A DNA stretch of 64,000 bases from Arthrobacter tumbae (GCF_016907495.1 NZ_JAFBCC010000001.1:2790001-2854000); one strand, 5' to 3'; shown: positions 17,265 to 27,148, counted from the first letter of the stretch. Notes: a model not told the origin generated them from the sequence alone. Numbers and translations are program-made.

Positions 17265-19094
17265 TTGGCCCACCTGCTCGGTGCTGAAAACATCAGCGTC
17301 ACCTTTGCCACCCGGACTATCCTGGACGGCGTCACCCTCGGGCTGGAGGAGGGCGACCGCATCGGCATGGTCGGCCGCAACGGTGACGGCAAGTCGACCC
17401 TGATGCGCCTGCTCGCCCAGCGCACCACGCCCGACGACGGCCGCGTCACCAAACGGCGCGACGTCACCGTGGGCTACCTCAACCAGAACGACGTGCTCGA
17501 CGGCGACCTCGACGTCGGCGCCGCCATCGTCGGCGACCAGGCCGACCACGAGTGGGCGTCCAACCCAAAGATCCGCGACGTCATGGGCGGCCTCGTGGCC
17601 GAGGTGGACTGGCACGCCCGCGTGGACTCCCTCTCCGGCGGGCAGAAGCGCCGTGTGGCGCTGGCGAAGCTGTTAATAGGGGACGACGACGTCATCATGC
17701 TCGACGAGCCCACCAACCACCTCGACGTGGAAGGAGTGGCCTGGCTCGCGGAGCACCTCAAGCAGCGCTGGCGTCCCACCGAGGGCGGGCTCCTGGTGGT
17801 CACCCACGACCGCTGGTTCCTCGACGAAATCTCCACCCGCACGTGGGAAGTCCATGACGGCATCGTGGACGGGTTCGACGGCGGATATGCCGCCTACGTC
17901 CTGGCACGTGCCGAGCGTGACCGAATGGCCAATGTCATTGAGGGCAAGCGCCAGCAGCTCGTGAAGAAGGAGTTAGCCTGGCTGCGCCGCGGTGCACCCG
18001 CCCGCACCGCCAAGCCGAAGTTCCGCATCGAGGCCGCCAACGCGCTCATCGCCGATGTTCCGGAACCGCGCGACTCGCTCGCGCTCAGCCAGCTCGCCAC
18101 CGCCCGGTTGGGCAAGGACGTCCTGGACCTCGAGAACGTCTCGCTGGAGCTGGGGGACAAGTCGCTGTTCAAGGGGATCACCCTGCGGCTGGCGCCGGGT
18201 CAGCGGCTCGGGATTGTCGGGGTCAACGGTGCCGGCAAGACCAGTTTGCTGCAGATGCTCAACGGAGAGGTGACCCCGACATCGGGCCGGTTGAAGCGCG
18301 GCAAGACGGTGCAGACGGCGATCCTGTCGCAGGACGTGCGCGAGCTCGACGACGCCAATCACCTCCGTGTCACCGAAGTGATTGAGCAGGAGAAGCGGGT
18401 TCTGTCGGTCGGCGGGAAGGAAGTGTCGGCGAGCCAACTCGTGGAGCAGCTTGGCTTCACCAATGAGCGGCAGTGGACGCCTGTCGGTGACCTCTCGGGT
18501 GGGGAGCGGCGGCGTCTGCAATTGCTGCGTCTGCTGGTCGGGGAACCGAACGTGCTGATGCTCGATGAGCCCACCAATGACCTGGATACCGACACCCTCG
18601 CGGCGGTCGAGGACGTGCTGGACGGGTGGCCGGGCACGCTGATCGTGGTCTCGCACGACAGGTACCTGCTCGAACGCGTCACCGATACCCAGCTGGCGCT
18701 GCTCGGCGATGGGAAGATCCGCGACCTGCCCGGCGGAGTGGATCAGTACCTGCAACTGCGCCGCGGAGCGGCAGTATCCGGCGACAAACTTGCCGGCACG
18801 CCGATGGGATCGGACAGCGGCAACGGCACGACGACGGCGGCAGCCGCTTCCGCTGGCCCGGCACCGGAGGAAGCGCGCCAGGCGAAGAAGGACCTCACCC
18901 GCATCGAGCGGCAGATGACCAAGACGAGCTCGCAGATCGAGAAGATCAACCAGCAGATGAGCGACGCCGGCAGCAAGGCAACGGTCGACTTCGAGAAGAT
19001 GTCCGGCCTCGACGCGAAACTGCGGGAGCTTCAGGCCGAACAGGAGTCACTGGAGGAACAGTGGCTCGCGGCGGCCGAGGTGCTGGGCGAGTGA
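17265..19094 (+). CDS. ABC-F family ATPase, Uup type
   Basis: A 609-aa soluble protein with two ABC ATPase domains and no membrane segments. Domain 1: GRNGDGKST, LSGGQKRR, MLDEPTNHLD. Domain 2: GVNGAGKT, LSGGERRR, MLDEPTNDLD. The interdomain linker is charged, and the last ~70 residues (RQAKKDLTRIERQMTKTSSQ onward) form a coiled coil as in Uup. ABC-F proteins act on ribosomes or, for Uup, also bind branched DNA; antibiotic resistance cannot be inferred from sequence alone. TTG start at 17265. Follows ispE by 55 bp, probably the same operon. Confidence 0.92.
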   Translation: MAHLLGAENISVTFATRTILDGVTLGLEEGDRIGMVGRNGDGKSTLMRLLAQRTTPDDGRVTKRRDVTVGYLNQNDVLDGDLDVGAAIVGDQADHEWASNPKIRDVMGGLVAEVDWHARVDSLSGGQKRRVALAKLLIGDDDVIMLDEPTNHLDVEGVAWLAEHLKQRWRPTEGGLLVVTHDRWFLDEISTRTWEVHDGIVDGFDGGYAAYVLARAERDRMANVIEGKRQQLVKKELAWLRRGAPARTAKPKFRIEAANALIADVPEPRDSLALSQLATARLGKDVLDLENVSLELGDKSLFKGITLRLAPGQRLGIVGVNGAGKTSLLQMLNGEVTPTSGRLKRGKTVQTAILSQDVRELDDANHLRVTEVIEQEKRVLSVGGKEVSASQLVEQLGFTNERQWTPVGDLSGGERRRLQLLRLLVGEPNVLMLDEPTNDLDTDTLAAVEDVLDGWPGTLIVVSHDRYLLERVTDTQLALLGDGKIRDLPGGVDQYLQLRRGAAVSGDKLAGTPMGSDSGNGTTTAAAASAGPAPEEARQAKKDLTRIERQMTKTSSQIEKINQQMSDAGSKATVDFEKMSGLDAKLRELQAEQESLEEQWLAAAEVLGE

Positions 19095-19339
19095 GATTCA
19101 TGTTTATGAAGGTCCGGCCACGTCGAGCGAAGATCGCACTGGTCGCCGGTTTTGGAGCGATTGTAGTAGCGGGGCGCCTCTTCGCGTTCTTCGTCGACGA
19201 GCAAGGCACAGCAGGCACGGTGGCAAGCGTCGCTGTAGTCGTCATGCTCGTCGCTGGCGTCATCAGCCTCTATATCGGCTTTAGGTCACTGAACTGGAAC
19301 AAGCTGCGCAGCAGACTACGTAAGCGCCGCCAACGTTAG
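19091..19339 (+). CDS. Small two-helix membrane protein coupled to the ABC-F gene
   Basis: An 82-aa protein starting with GTG that overlaps the ABC-F TGA (GTGA), implying translational coupling; ATG 19100 is an alternative. Two helices (IALVAGFGAIVVAGRLFAFF and VASVAVVVMLVAGVISLYIG) and a strongly basic C-terminus (KLRSRLRKRRQR). No family recognised. Confidence 0.6.
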   Translation: MRFMFMKVRPRRAKIALVAGFGAIVVAGRLFAFFVDEQGTAGTVASVAVVVMLVAGVISLYIGFRSLNWNKLRSRLRKRRQR

Positions 19340-19659
19340 TAAGTGAACTCGTCAGGGCCGGCAAGCACCACGAGATTTTTCCGTAGGCGCCGCAGGAAAT
19401 GGCGGACAGCAATTCTGATCCTCAGTAACTTCACGCTCTTCACCGCCTCTCAGTGACCCTTTGATAAGGGTGCTTAGCGAGCGTATCCGTCGAACCTTGG
19501 AGAATGGTGGAGGCGGCGCCAACCCCGCTGTGCAGATACCATTGAGGGTCAGTCTTGGAAAACAGGGGAGCCTTCCGCTTGAGCACGCAGAACCATCACG
19601 AGGCCTCGCATCTGTGCCCGGCCGCCGATCTTCCCGCAGCCGGAGTTTAGGAAGATTCT
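19340..19659. other. Intergenic stretch without a convincing gene
   Basis: About 320 bp before the surface-protein gene. CCCTTTGATAAGGG (19457-19470) forms a small hairpin. A 31-codon frame from TTG 19555 is open but has no supporting feature. The promoter for the surface-protein gene is expected here but not pinned down. Confidence 0.4.
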
Positions 19660-20379
19660 ATGAAAGCGATCCGAGTGGCGATTGCCGGCGCGCTCCTGCT
19701 ACTGATCGGGTTTCCCTTTCCCGCCGTCGCGCAGGAGGGCGAACCCGGTCTAATGCTCCCCGTGGTGACTGTCCCTCCTCAGCAACCGGGGCCGGCGCCG
19801 AGCCCGAGTCCAGAGCCTCCGCCGGAAGAGCCCGTTCCAGCACCGACGCCGACACCTCCGCCGGCCCCCGTGCCCGCACCCGCTCCGGCACCCGCGCCTG
19901 CTCCGGCACCCCCTCAACCAGCGCAGCAACCTGATCCGGCTATTGACCCCGCCACGGGCTTCACCATCGACCCTGCCACCGGGTACCTGATCGAACCGCA
20001 GACCGGTTTTCTGATCGAGCCAGGGACAGGCAACCTCATTGATCCGGGCACCCGCTTCTACACGGATTTCCGTCTGGATTTTGTGACCGGGGAGGTAGTG
20101 GAGATCGAACCGGAGGTCGAGGAGCCAACGGAGGAACCTTCCTCTGAGGAACCCGAGCCGTCGCCCACGCCCAACACCCGCAGCGCTACACCGTCCCCAT
20201 CTCCGACGGTCCCGAGCGCAAGCCCGACCGCCGCTGCAATCGAAGCGAATCCATCAGTCGAGCGGGGTGCGGTGTCGTCGATAGGGGAACACCCGGCCAC
20301 ACGAATCCTCGTCATTCTGATGCTTATAGGGCTGGGGGCGCTCTACTACGCCAAACTCCGTGGCGGCAGTCGCTTGTGA
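19660..20379 (+). CDS. Pro-rich secreted surface protein with short tandem repeats and C-terminal anchor
   Basis: A 239-aa protein: signal peptide ending AVAQ, Pro/Ala-rich stalk (APAPAPAPAPAP), then five eight-residue repeats of the form [D/E]PxTGxxI (DPATGFTI, DPATGYLI, EPQTGFLI, EPGTGNLI, DPGTRFYT). An acidic Pro/Ser linker leads to a C-terminal helix (ILVILMLIGLGALYYAK) with a basic end. The plan is that of a wall-spanning protein held in the membrane at its C-terminus; no LPXTG sortase motif is present. GGAAG precedes the ATG. It lies at the edge of the polysaccharide locus; function unknown. Confidence 0.75.
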   Translation: MKAIRVAIAGALLLLIGFPFPAVAQEGEPGLMLPVVTVPPQQPGPAPSPSPEPPPEEPVPAPTPTPPPAPVPAPAPAPAPAPAPPQPAQQPDPAIDPATGFTIDPATGYLIEPQTGFLIEPGTGNLIDPGTRFYTDFRLDFVTGEVVEIEPEVEEPTEEPSSEEPEPSPTPNTRSATPSPSPTVPSASPTAAAIEANPSVERGAVSSIGEHPATRILVILMLIGLGALYYAKLRGGSRL

Positions 20380-20441
20380 GTGGAGCCAGCGGACAACAGG
20401 TAACGATTGGATGGAAATTTGTTCGATTGGGCACTCATTTC

Positions 20442-20468
20442 TTGCGCTGACTCAGCAATCGTTAGAAT
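20442..20468 (+). promoter_or_regulatory. Candidate promoter of the polysaccharide operon
   Basis: TTGCGC and TAGAAT with a short 15-bp spacer, 60 bp before the first glycosyltransferase start, in the most AT-rich part of this intergenic region. By eye only. Confidence 0.3.
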
Positions 20469-20527
20469 GTCAAGTATCTTGAATAGATTCGACGGAATCG
20501 GAATCGGGCACAGTTAGGGGATAGTTC

Positions 20528-21730
20528 TTGCGCGTTCTGCTGTTGACGCACTCCTACGCGCCGGAACATAGTCCACCGCAGCGGCGGTGGACCCAGCTCA
20601 TCCATTCCTTCCGCACGGCAGGATGGGACGTCGACGTCGTCGCCCCAGTAGCGCACGCTCCCCACGGCCGCCGCATCCTTCCGAAGCGGGAGGCAGGCCG
20701 TCCCTTCCGATCGGACAAGGGCGTCAACGGTGAGGTCGTGCGCCGCGTTCCCTACCTCTGGCACAAGACCACTCGCATCGGCCGGCTGATTGACCACCTG
20801 TTCTCAGCCGGCATGAGTATTCCTACTGCCGCCATGTGCCGCAGGCCCGACGTCGTCATTGTCACAGTGCCCAGTCTGCCCATCCTTGGTGCGGGCTATG
20901 TGGTTTCCCGGATGCTGAGGCGCCCGCTCGTGGTGGACATGCGGGACGCCTGGCCCGATATAGCACGCGATGCACGTCTCATCCAGGGCAGTGCGAAGAG
21001 TCTCACCGAACGGGTCATTATTGCAATTCAGGACCGCGCGGATCTTGTGGTGACGGTGACGTACGGATTCGCTCGGACCCTCCGTGATCGTGGGCTCAGA
21101 AACGTTGCAACGGTCACGAACGGTGTTGACATTGATCGTCTGCAGAAGCTCGACCCCGTGCCACTCGAGAAGAACCGGCTGGATGTTCTGTACCTGGGAA
21201 ATCACGGCGAGAGTCAGCACCTGGACATTCCCATTCGGGCAGCAGCTCTGATGGGGGACAGGGTGCGCTTGACGATGGTGGGTCACGGTGTGAAGCGCAA
21301 CGAACTCAAGGCGTTGGCGGCATCGCTTGATGCACCCGTCGAATTCCATGATCCTGCCTACGGCCCCGAGGTGATGGAGTACTACCGCAGTGCTGACAGT
21401 TGCATTGTGGCACTTCGGGACGACTGGAAGTCGTTCGAGACGACTGTTCCGTCCAAGACCTACGAGGTCTTGTCAGTCGGACGGCACATAACCGGGATGG
21501 TGCGTGGCGAAGCGAAAAAGATCCTTGAGGATGCGGATGCCGGCCATGTTGTCCAGGCCGATCCGGAGGCGCTGGCTAACCTCTGGCGGGTGCTCGCTGA
21601 CGATCGCATGCAGCTGCAGGTGAACGGGCACGGGCGACTCTGGGTACAGCACAACGCTGACGCACGTACGTTGGGACAGTCCTACATCAACCTTCTTGCT
21701 GAGGTAGCAGGCGGCGGTCCGCACAGGTGA
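20528..21730 (+). CDS. GT4-family glycosyltransferase
   Basis: A 400-aa GT-B enzyme. The N-terminal domain begins VLLLTHSYAPEHSPPQRRW, typical of GT4 acceptor-binding halves. The C-terminal domain carries LDVLYLGNHGESQHLDIPIR and the nucleotide-sugar region VPSKTYEVLSVGRHI. No transmembrane helix; cytosolic face of the membrane likely. TTG start with AGGGGA upstream. First gene of a tightly packed operon in which the next gene starts inside its stop codon. Sugar donor unknown. Confidence 0.88.
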   Translation: MRVLLLTHSYAPEHSPPQRRWTQLIHSFRTAGWDVDVVAPVAHAPHGRRILPKREAGRPFRSDKGVNGEVVRRVPYLWHKTTRIGRLIDHLFSAGMSIPTAAMCRRPDVVIVTVPSLPILGAGYVVSRMLRRPLVVDMRDAWPDIARDARLIQGSAKSLTERVIIAIQDRADLVVTVTYGFARTLRDRGLRNVATVTNGVDIDRLQKLDPVPLEKNRLDVLYLGNHGESQHLDIPIRAAALMGDRVRLTMVGHGVKRNELKALAASLDAPVEFHDPAYGPEVMEYYRSADSCIVALRDDWKSFETTVPSKTYEVLSVGRHITGMVRGEAKKILEDADAGHVVQADPEALANLWRVLADDRMQLQVNGHGRLWVQHNADARTLGQSYINLLAEVAGGGPHR

Positions 21731-23457
21731 ATGTGCTCCGCAACATCCGGCTGACCGCTGCCACGGCGGTTCAGCACCTTGACGATGACCCTGTTCTGCT
21801 ATTGCTGCAGATTTCCCGTCGGCTTCCCTCGCGCATCGTCCAACCTGTTGCCGGTATCGTGCGGAAAGTGGGGCGCGGACCCCTGCTCAGTGCGCTGAGC
21901 GCTCATCTCCGTGGGGACGAGGCCCGACGGTCGGTCATCCTCGACGAGGCACACCGCGACGGCGTCACTGGAGCCGCGGCAGCGCGTCTCGCCGACGTGG
22001 CCCTCGCCGCCAATGAGCCCCAGCGTGCCGACATGCTGCTCGAACGAGCCGGCGCCGCTCCCGGAACACGCGCCCGCCGCCGGTGGTACGACGGCGACAT
22101 GACCGGAGCGGTCGCGGAACTCACCTCGGCGGGCCTTCACCGCAAGGCGCAAAGGCTCGAGAGCGAGCTGAGGGTTTTCCGCGGCTGGATCCCAACGCTC
22201 GAGCCGGTACAGGGATACGAACCGCAACCGCAGACAGTGCTGCACGTGCTCACCAACTCGCTTCCGCACACCGGCAGCGGCTATGCCCAACGGTCGCACT
22301 CAATTCTGACGGCTCAGGAAGCGCTTGGCTGGAACGTTCATGCGGCAACTCGTCTTGGTTACCCGGTGCAGGTGGGGAAGCTGTTCGCCCAGGACACCGA
22401 TGTATTGAACGGTGTGACGTACCACCGTCTGATTCCTGCTCGCATGCCGACCGGCTTTGACCAGCGGCTGCAGGTTCAGGCCGAGGTGCTTCTGGACTTG
22501 GCGCTGAAGATCCGACCTGCCGTGCTCCATACCACTACCCATTTTGTGAATGGTTTGGTCACGCGCGCGGTGGCCGAAGCGCTCGGAGTCCCGTGGGTGT
22601 ACGAGGTCCGCGGTCAATTGGCCGATACCTGGGCCTCGGTCCGCGGTGAGGCGGCGAAGTCCAGCGAACGCTACAATTTCTTCACTGAACGTGAGGCGGC
22701 CATGACGCGAAGCGCAGCGCTGGTGGTTACGTTGGGCGAAGCCATGAGACAGCAGATCCTCACCGCGGGAGACCTCCGTGGCGGCGTGCTGCTATGTCCT
22801 AACGCGGTGGGTGAAGCTTTTCTGGACGAGCCGCTGGACTCGCAGTCCGCCCGGGCCTTGCTTGGACTGCCCCACGACGGGGTGTTCGTCGGAACGGTCA
22901 GCAGCCTTGTGGAGTATGAGGGGCTGGACGTGCTTCTCCGCGCAATTGCGATGCTGGCGGGGGAGCACCCCGGCCTACAGTGCCTGATCGTCGGCGATGG
23001 AGTGGCTGCTTCCGCGCTACGGCAATTGGCGGGGGAACTAGGAATCACATCCCGCGTGACGTTCACTGGCCGGGTGCCGCGCAAGCACGCGCACTTGTAC
23101 CATCAGGCCCTGGATATTTTTGTGGTTCCGCGTCGGGACCTCGCGGTGACGAGGGCGGTTACCCCGTTGAAGCCGGTGGAGGCTATGGCCTCAGCCCGGC
23201 CCGTAGTGGCGAGCAACCTGCCTGCCCTGAACGAGATAGTAGAGGATTCAGTGACGGGAACGTTGGTTGTGCCTGACAGCGCAGAAGAACTTGCTGCTGC
23301 TTTAAAGGATCTCATCAGGGAGGATGGCGCTGTAGTCACCGACGAAGCCCGAGCTATGGGCGCGACCAGTCGAGTGCGCGTGCTCAAGGAGCGTACATGG
23401 ACCGGAACCACTTCAACCCTACTGCGCGCATATCAAGAGCTCGGAACCGCAGGCTGA
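21727..23457 (+). CDS. GT4-family glycosyltransferase with helical N-terminal extension
   Basis: A 576-aa protein. Residues 1-170 are Ala/Leu/Arg-rich and TPR-like, followed by a GT-B glycosyltransferase: VLHVLTNSLPHTGSGYAQRS, VPWVYEVRGQLADTW, then the donor domain with VGTVSSLVEYEGLDVLLRAI, LIVGDG and PLKPVEAMASARPVVAS. GTG start overlaps the preceding TGA. It overlaps the ABC permease start by one base. Part of the polysaccharide assembly operon; specificity unknown. Confidence 0.88.
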   Translation: MNVLRNIRLTAATAVQHLDDDPVLLLLQISRRLPSRIVQPVAGIVRKVGRGPLLSALSAHLRGDEARRSVILDEAHRDGVTGAAAARLADVALAANEPQRADMLLERAGAAPGTRARRRWYDGDMTGAVAELTSAGLHRKAQRLESELRVFRGWIPTLEPVQGYEPQPQTVLHVLTNSLPHTGSGYAQRSHSILTAQEALGWNVHAATRLGYPVQVGKLFAQDTDVLNGVTYHRLIPARMPTGFDQRLQVQAEVLLDLALKIRPAVLHTTTHFVNGLVTRAVAEALGVPWVYEVRGQLADTWASVRGEAAKSSERYNFFTEREAAMTRSAALVVTLGEAMRQQILTAGDLRGGVLLCPNAVGEAFLDEPLDSQSARALLGLPHDGVFVGTVSSLVEYEGLDVLLRAIAMLAGEHPGLQCLIVGDGVAASALRQLAGELGITSRVTFTGRVPRKHAHLYHQALDIFVVPRRDLAVTRAVTPLKPVEAMASARPVVASNLPALNEIVEDSVTGTLVVPDSAEELAAALKDLIREDGAVVTDEARAMGATSRVRVLKERTWTGTTSTLLRAYQELGTAG

Positions 23458-24350
23458 TGTCGCAGTCAGATTCACGTCTTCCGCTACCGGGACCGGCGGC
23501 GATTCAGTCGATGCCGATCGATACGCGAGGACTTATCCGCGTCGGTGCCCGCCCCGGTTTCCTGGACTACCTCATCCAGTTGTGGGACCACAGACAGTTT
23601 GTCTTTTACGACGCGAAGGCGCGCGTTCAAAGTGGTAACCGGCGAGATCGCCTCGGCAGTGCTTGGCTCGTGCTCAACCCAGTATTCAACGGGCTGACCT
23701 TTTTTCTGATTTTCGGGCTACTCCTCGGCACTGGACGCGGCATAGAGAATTTCGTCGGTTATCTGATCATCGGCGTGTTCATCTTCCAAATGAGCTCCAG
23801 GGCGATTACCAACGGCGCGCGGTCAATACAGGGTAATCGTGCCGTCATACAGGCATTCAACTTTCCACGCGCTACACTCCCGGTGGCAGTCAACCTGCGG
23901 GAACTTCTCGCCGGAATTCCTGTGATCCTGTCGATGCTGGTGCTGGTTCTCTTGCTTCCCCCGACGGAAGGCATCACGTTCCTGTGGCTTTTGATCATCC
24001 CAGCTCTGCTTTTGCAGACATTGTTCAATCTTGGTGTTGGAATGATCCTGGCGCGGATAATCTCGACAGTCAACGACGTAACTCACCTGCTCAACTTCGC
24101 GATGCGGGTATGGATGTATGGATCTGGGGTGTTTTTCTCATTTGACTCTTACATTGAAGACAAGACTCTCTTGGCCATTGTTGAACTCAATCCGCTCTAT
24201 GTAGTTCTGAATATAATTCGCGATTGTGTGCTGTATGCGACGGTTCCGGAATGGCAATCGTGGGCAATTCTTACGGTGTGGGGTCTCGCGGCGGTCGTCG
24301 TCGGGTTCATCTATTTCTGGAAAGCGGAGGAATCCTATGGCCGGGAGTAG
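23457..24350 (+). CDS. ABC-2 type polysaccharide/teichoic acid export permease
   Basis: A 297-aa membrane protein of the TagG/Wzm type with about six helices (FFLIFGLLLGT, FVGYLIIGVFIFQM, PVILSMLVLVLLL and others) and the family segments QLWDHRQFVFYDAKARVQ and LNPLYVVLNIIRD. ATG 23457 (TGATG overlap with the upstream gene) is preferred to the in-frame start at 23397, which would overlap it by 61 bp. It works with the ATPase encoded immediately downstream to flip a lipid-linked glycan across the membrane. Confidence 0.92.
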   Translation: MSQSDSRLPLPGPAAIQSMPIDTRGLIRVGARPGFLDYLIQLWDHRQFVFYDAKARVQSGNRRDRLGSAWLVLNPVFNGLTFFLIFGLLLGTGRGIENFVGYLIIGVFIFQMSSRAITNGARSIQGNRAVIQAFNFPRATLPVAVNLRELLAGIPVILSMLVLVLLLPPTEGITFLWLLIIPALLLQTLFNLGVGMILARIISTVNDVTHLLNFAMRVWMYGSGVFFSFDSYIEDKTLLAIVELNPLYVVLNIIRDCVLYATVPEWQSWAILTVWGLAAVVVGFIYFWKAEESYGRE

Positions 24351-25224
24351 CTCCGATCGGCCCGAGGGTAAGCAGCAAGCCACCGTCGTGATCGATCGTG
24401 TAAGCATGAAGTATCGGGTGCCTTCGACCAAGGCGCAGCCGAGAGAGAAGCGCGACAGTACCAGGATTCTCAAGAAGATGCTCGGGCAAACGCCCTTGGT
24501 TTCAGTTCGGGCACTCAACGAAATGTCCCTGGTCGTCGAGCGCGGTGAGTCGGTGGGCATAGTAGGACGAAATGGTTCGGGCAAAAGTACGCTGATGCGT
24601 CTCATCAGCGGACACAGTGCTCCGACTACCGGCGCCGTCTACGCCTCTAGTGTTCCCGTGATGCTAGGGGTGAACGCGGCACTGGTTCCGGAATTGTCAG
24701 GGGATCACAACATCGTGCTTGGATGCTTAGCGATGGGTATGACCAAGAAAGAAGTTGGGCAGAAATTTGACTCCATCGTTGAACTGTCCGGATTGGACGA
24801 TTCGATTCACCTTCCGATGAAGTCGTACTCCGCTGGCATGGGATCCCGTTTGCGGTTTGCGATCGCGGCAAGTGTCAACCCGGAAATTCTGCTCATCGAC
24901 GAGGCTTTGAATACGGGTGACGCACAGTTTCGCGACCGCAGTAAGCGGCGCATGGATGAACTGCGATCACAAGCCGGAACCGTATTCCTAGTCAGCCATA
25001 GCCTGGAGACGATTACCGACATGTGTTCGCGAGCGATCTGGATCGACAAGGGAGATTTGCTGATGGACGGAAAACCTGCGGAGGTCACGAAGATGTACGC
25101 GACTTTTGCTGGACACCTTTCCAAGGGAAATGGTGCGTCGGCCGCTGCCATCAGGGACGAATCCCGCAGAAATTTGATCGCGACGCAGGTGCTTGAGCGT
25201 TCTCCTGGGCGGCGAAGCGCATGA
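24337..25224 (+). CDS. ABC transporter ATPase for polysaccharide export
   Basis: A 295-aa TagH/Wzt-type ATPase: Walker A GRNGSGKST, family-typical degenerate signature YSAGMGSRL, Walker B ILLIDEAL with N-terminal KYRVP. It lacks the long C-terminal carbohydrate-binding domain of some Wzt proteins, so export probably does not need a chain-terminating cap recognised by the ATPase. ATG 24337 has GGAGG upstream and overlaps the permease by 14 bp. Next gene overlaps by ATGA. Confidence 0.93.
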   Translation: MAGSSSDRPEGKQQATVVIDRVSMKYRVPSTKAQPREKRDSTRILKKMLGQTPLVSVRALNEMSLVVERGESVGIVGRNGSGKSTLMRLISGHSAPTTGAVYASSVPVMLGVNAALVPELSGDHNIVLGCLAMGMTKKEVGQKFDSIVELSGLDDSIHLPMKSYSAGMGSRLRFAIAASVNPEILLIDEALNTGDAQFRDRSKRRMDELRSQAGTVFLVSHSLETITDMCSRAIWIDKGDLLMDGKPAEVTKMYATFAGHLSKGNGASAAAIRDESRRNLIATQVLERSPGRRSA

Positions 25225-27140
25225 AGGCGACTACTTCTATCCTCTCTGATGCGCGTAGAAGCGTATGGCATTTTCGTCAGGGAGGCTTGCGTCAACTGCG
25301 AGTATTCAGTGCGCGGCAGAAGGTTGAAACGGGCTTCATACCGTTGGGGAACATCCTCGGAGCGCAGGGTGGCTGGGCCGGTCGCGGTAAGAACCGAGCA
25401 CTGAAATTTGCACCCTCGGCACCGCCGGTGCGCCCGCCACGCCGAAGCGACTTGACCGTTGCCGTTATTTTGGACGACTTCTCGGCTCTGGCTTTTGCTT
25501 ATGAGTGGAACACCGTAGTGCTCAAGAGAGATTCCTGGCGCACGCAGCTGTCGGAAGTTGACGTGGATTTCCTGTTTGTGGAGTCTGCGTGGTCGGGCAA
25601 CAACGGTCAGTGGAAGTACCAGCTCACGGGCGCTTCCGGGCCCAAGCCGGAGTTCATCGAATTAATGGCCTGGTGCCGGCAGAACTCACTCCCATCAGTT
25701 TTTTGGAACAAGGAAGACCCTCCGCACTACGACGACTTCTTAGCCGCAGCGCGCGAATTTGACGTCGTCTTCACAAGTGATTCCAACAAAATCCCCCGCT
25801 ACCTGGAGGATCTGGAGCACGATCGCGTCGGAGTTTTGCCGTTTGCGGCGCAGCCCGCCGTGCACAATCCAATCCGCCCTCGTTTCGGGTGGCGCGACAG
25901 GGATGTCGCTTTCGCTGGAATGTACTTCGCGCATAAGTATCCGGAGCGCCGCGAGCAAATGGATTTGTTGCTCGGCGGCGCAGCTGAGGCCGGGGAAGGA
26001 ATGCAAATCGGCCTCGAGATTTTCTCTCGGCAACTCGGCGGTGATGAGCGGTACCAGTTTCCTCCTGGTTTGAAGGAGCATGTGGTCGGCAGCCTTTCTT
26101 ACGCGCAAGTCCTCACCGCCTATAAGGCCTACAAAGTGTTCCTCAACGTGAACTCCGTAGTCGACTCGCCGAGCATGTGCGCCAGACGGATATTCGAGAT
26201 CACGGCGGCCGGGACTTCAGTTATCAGCACGCCAAGCGCCGCAATCTCTTCGTTTTTCACGGAGGATGAGCTGGCGACGGTCGAGTCACGAGAGTCCGCT
26301 GCCTCGATGTCTCGGGCGTTGGTTAGGAGTCATGAGCTGGCCGACCGCATGATTCATAAGGCGCAACGCAAGATTTGGTCGGCACACACATACGCACATC
26401 GCGCCGAGTCCGTAGTTGGGGCAATTCTGCCGGAGCGGGGAGTTGCGGTAAGTAGCTCAAGCATCTCTGCGTTGGTATCAACCGTTCGACCCCATCAGGT
26501 CGAGCACATCTTCAGGACGATCGGCTCTCAGATCGGTGTGAACTGTGAGCTGGTTCTGCTGACACACGGGTTCGAGCTTGATGCGCTCGAGGTTCAGGCG
26601 TTGAGCGAGCGATACAGCGTGGAGAACCTCACTCTACTTTCAGCGACAGCAGATATTAGCCTGGGTGCTTGCCTGAACCGATGCGTTGAGGCAGCTGCCG
26701 GTGAGGTAGCAACCAAGATGGACGACGATGACTATTATGCTCCGCACTATCTCGGTGACCAGTTGAATGCGCTGAATTACTCCGCTGCTGACGTGGTGGG
26801 GAAACAGGCTCATTACATGTACCTGGCCAACCGAAACGCGACTCTGCTGCGCTTTCCACAGCAGGAGCACCGTTTCACTAGGCTGGTCATGGGTCCGACG
26901 ATTCTTGCACGCAGAAGCGTATTTCGCGCACATCCTTTCGAGAACGTGCAACGGGGGGAGGACACTGCGTTCCTTAACTCCGTGACAACGAGCGGCGGTT
27001 CGGTTTACTCCGCCGACCGATTCAACTATTTCCAGCACCGGCATGGCGTCGGACATACGTGGGCTGTGGGGATCGACGAACTGCTCGCGTCTGGCCAAGT
27101 GCAGTTTTTTGGCACGCCACACGACCACATCACCATCTGA
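25221..27140 (+). CDS. Two-module glycosyltransferase (CgeB-like plus GT2)
   Basis: A 639-aa protein. Residues ~80-400 resemble CgeB/GT group 1 proteins (VFWNKEDPPHYDDF, VVFTSDSNKIPRYLE, VNSVVDSPSMCARRIFEITA then AGTSVIST). Residues ~415-630 are GT2-like: nucleotide-binding start and the metal-binding run KMDDDDYYAPHYLGDQ, then GPTILARRSVF and RGEDTAFLN. Two transferase modules in one chain could add two sugars or make a repeating linkage. The start overlaps the ATPase stop (ATGA). Cytosolic. Confidence 0.85.
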   Translation: MKATTSILSDARRSVWHFRQGGLRQLRVFSARQKVETGFIPLGNILGAQGGWAGRGKNRALKFAPSAPPVRPPRRSDLTVAVILDDFSALAFAYEWNTVVLKRDSWRTQLSEVDVDFLFVESAWSGNNGQWKYQLTGASGPKPEFIELMAWCRQNSLPSVFWNKEDPPHYDDFLAAAREFDVVFTSDSNKIPRYLEDLEHDRVGVLPFAAQPAVHNPIRPRFGWRDRDVAFAGMYFAHKYPERREQMDLLLGGAAEAGEGMQIGLEIFSRQLGGDERYQFPPGLKEHVVGSLSYAQVLTAYKAYKVFLNVNSVVDSPSMCARRIFEITAAGTSVISTPSAAISSFFTEDELATVESRESAASMSRALVRSHELADRMIHKAQRKIWSAHTYAHRAESVVGAILPERGVAVSSSSISALVSTVRPHQVEHIFRTIGSQIGVNCELVLLTHGFELDALEVQALSERYSVENLTLLSATADISLGACLNRCVEAAAGEVATKMDDDDYYAPHYLGDQLNALNYSAADVVGKQAHYMYLANRNATLLRFPQQEHRFTRLVMGPTILARRSVFRAHPFENVQRGEDTAFLNSVTTSGGSVYSADRFNYFQHRHGVGHTWAVGIDELLASGQVQFFGTPHDHITI

Positions 27141-27148
27141 GGGCATTG

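Noticed and set aside
19660..20379. LPXTG sortase substrate
   Set aside because: The C-terminal helix and basic end look right, but no LPXTG-like motif precedes the helix; EHPATR is not one.
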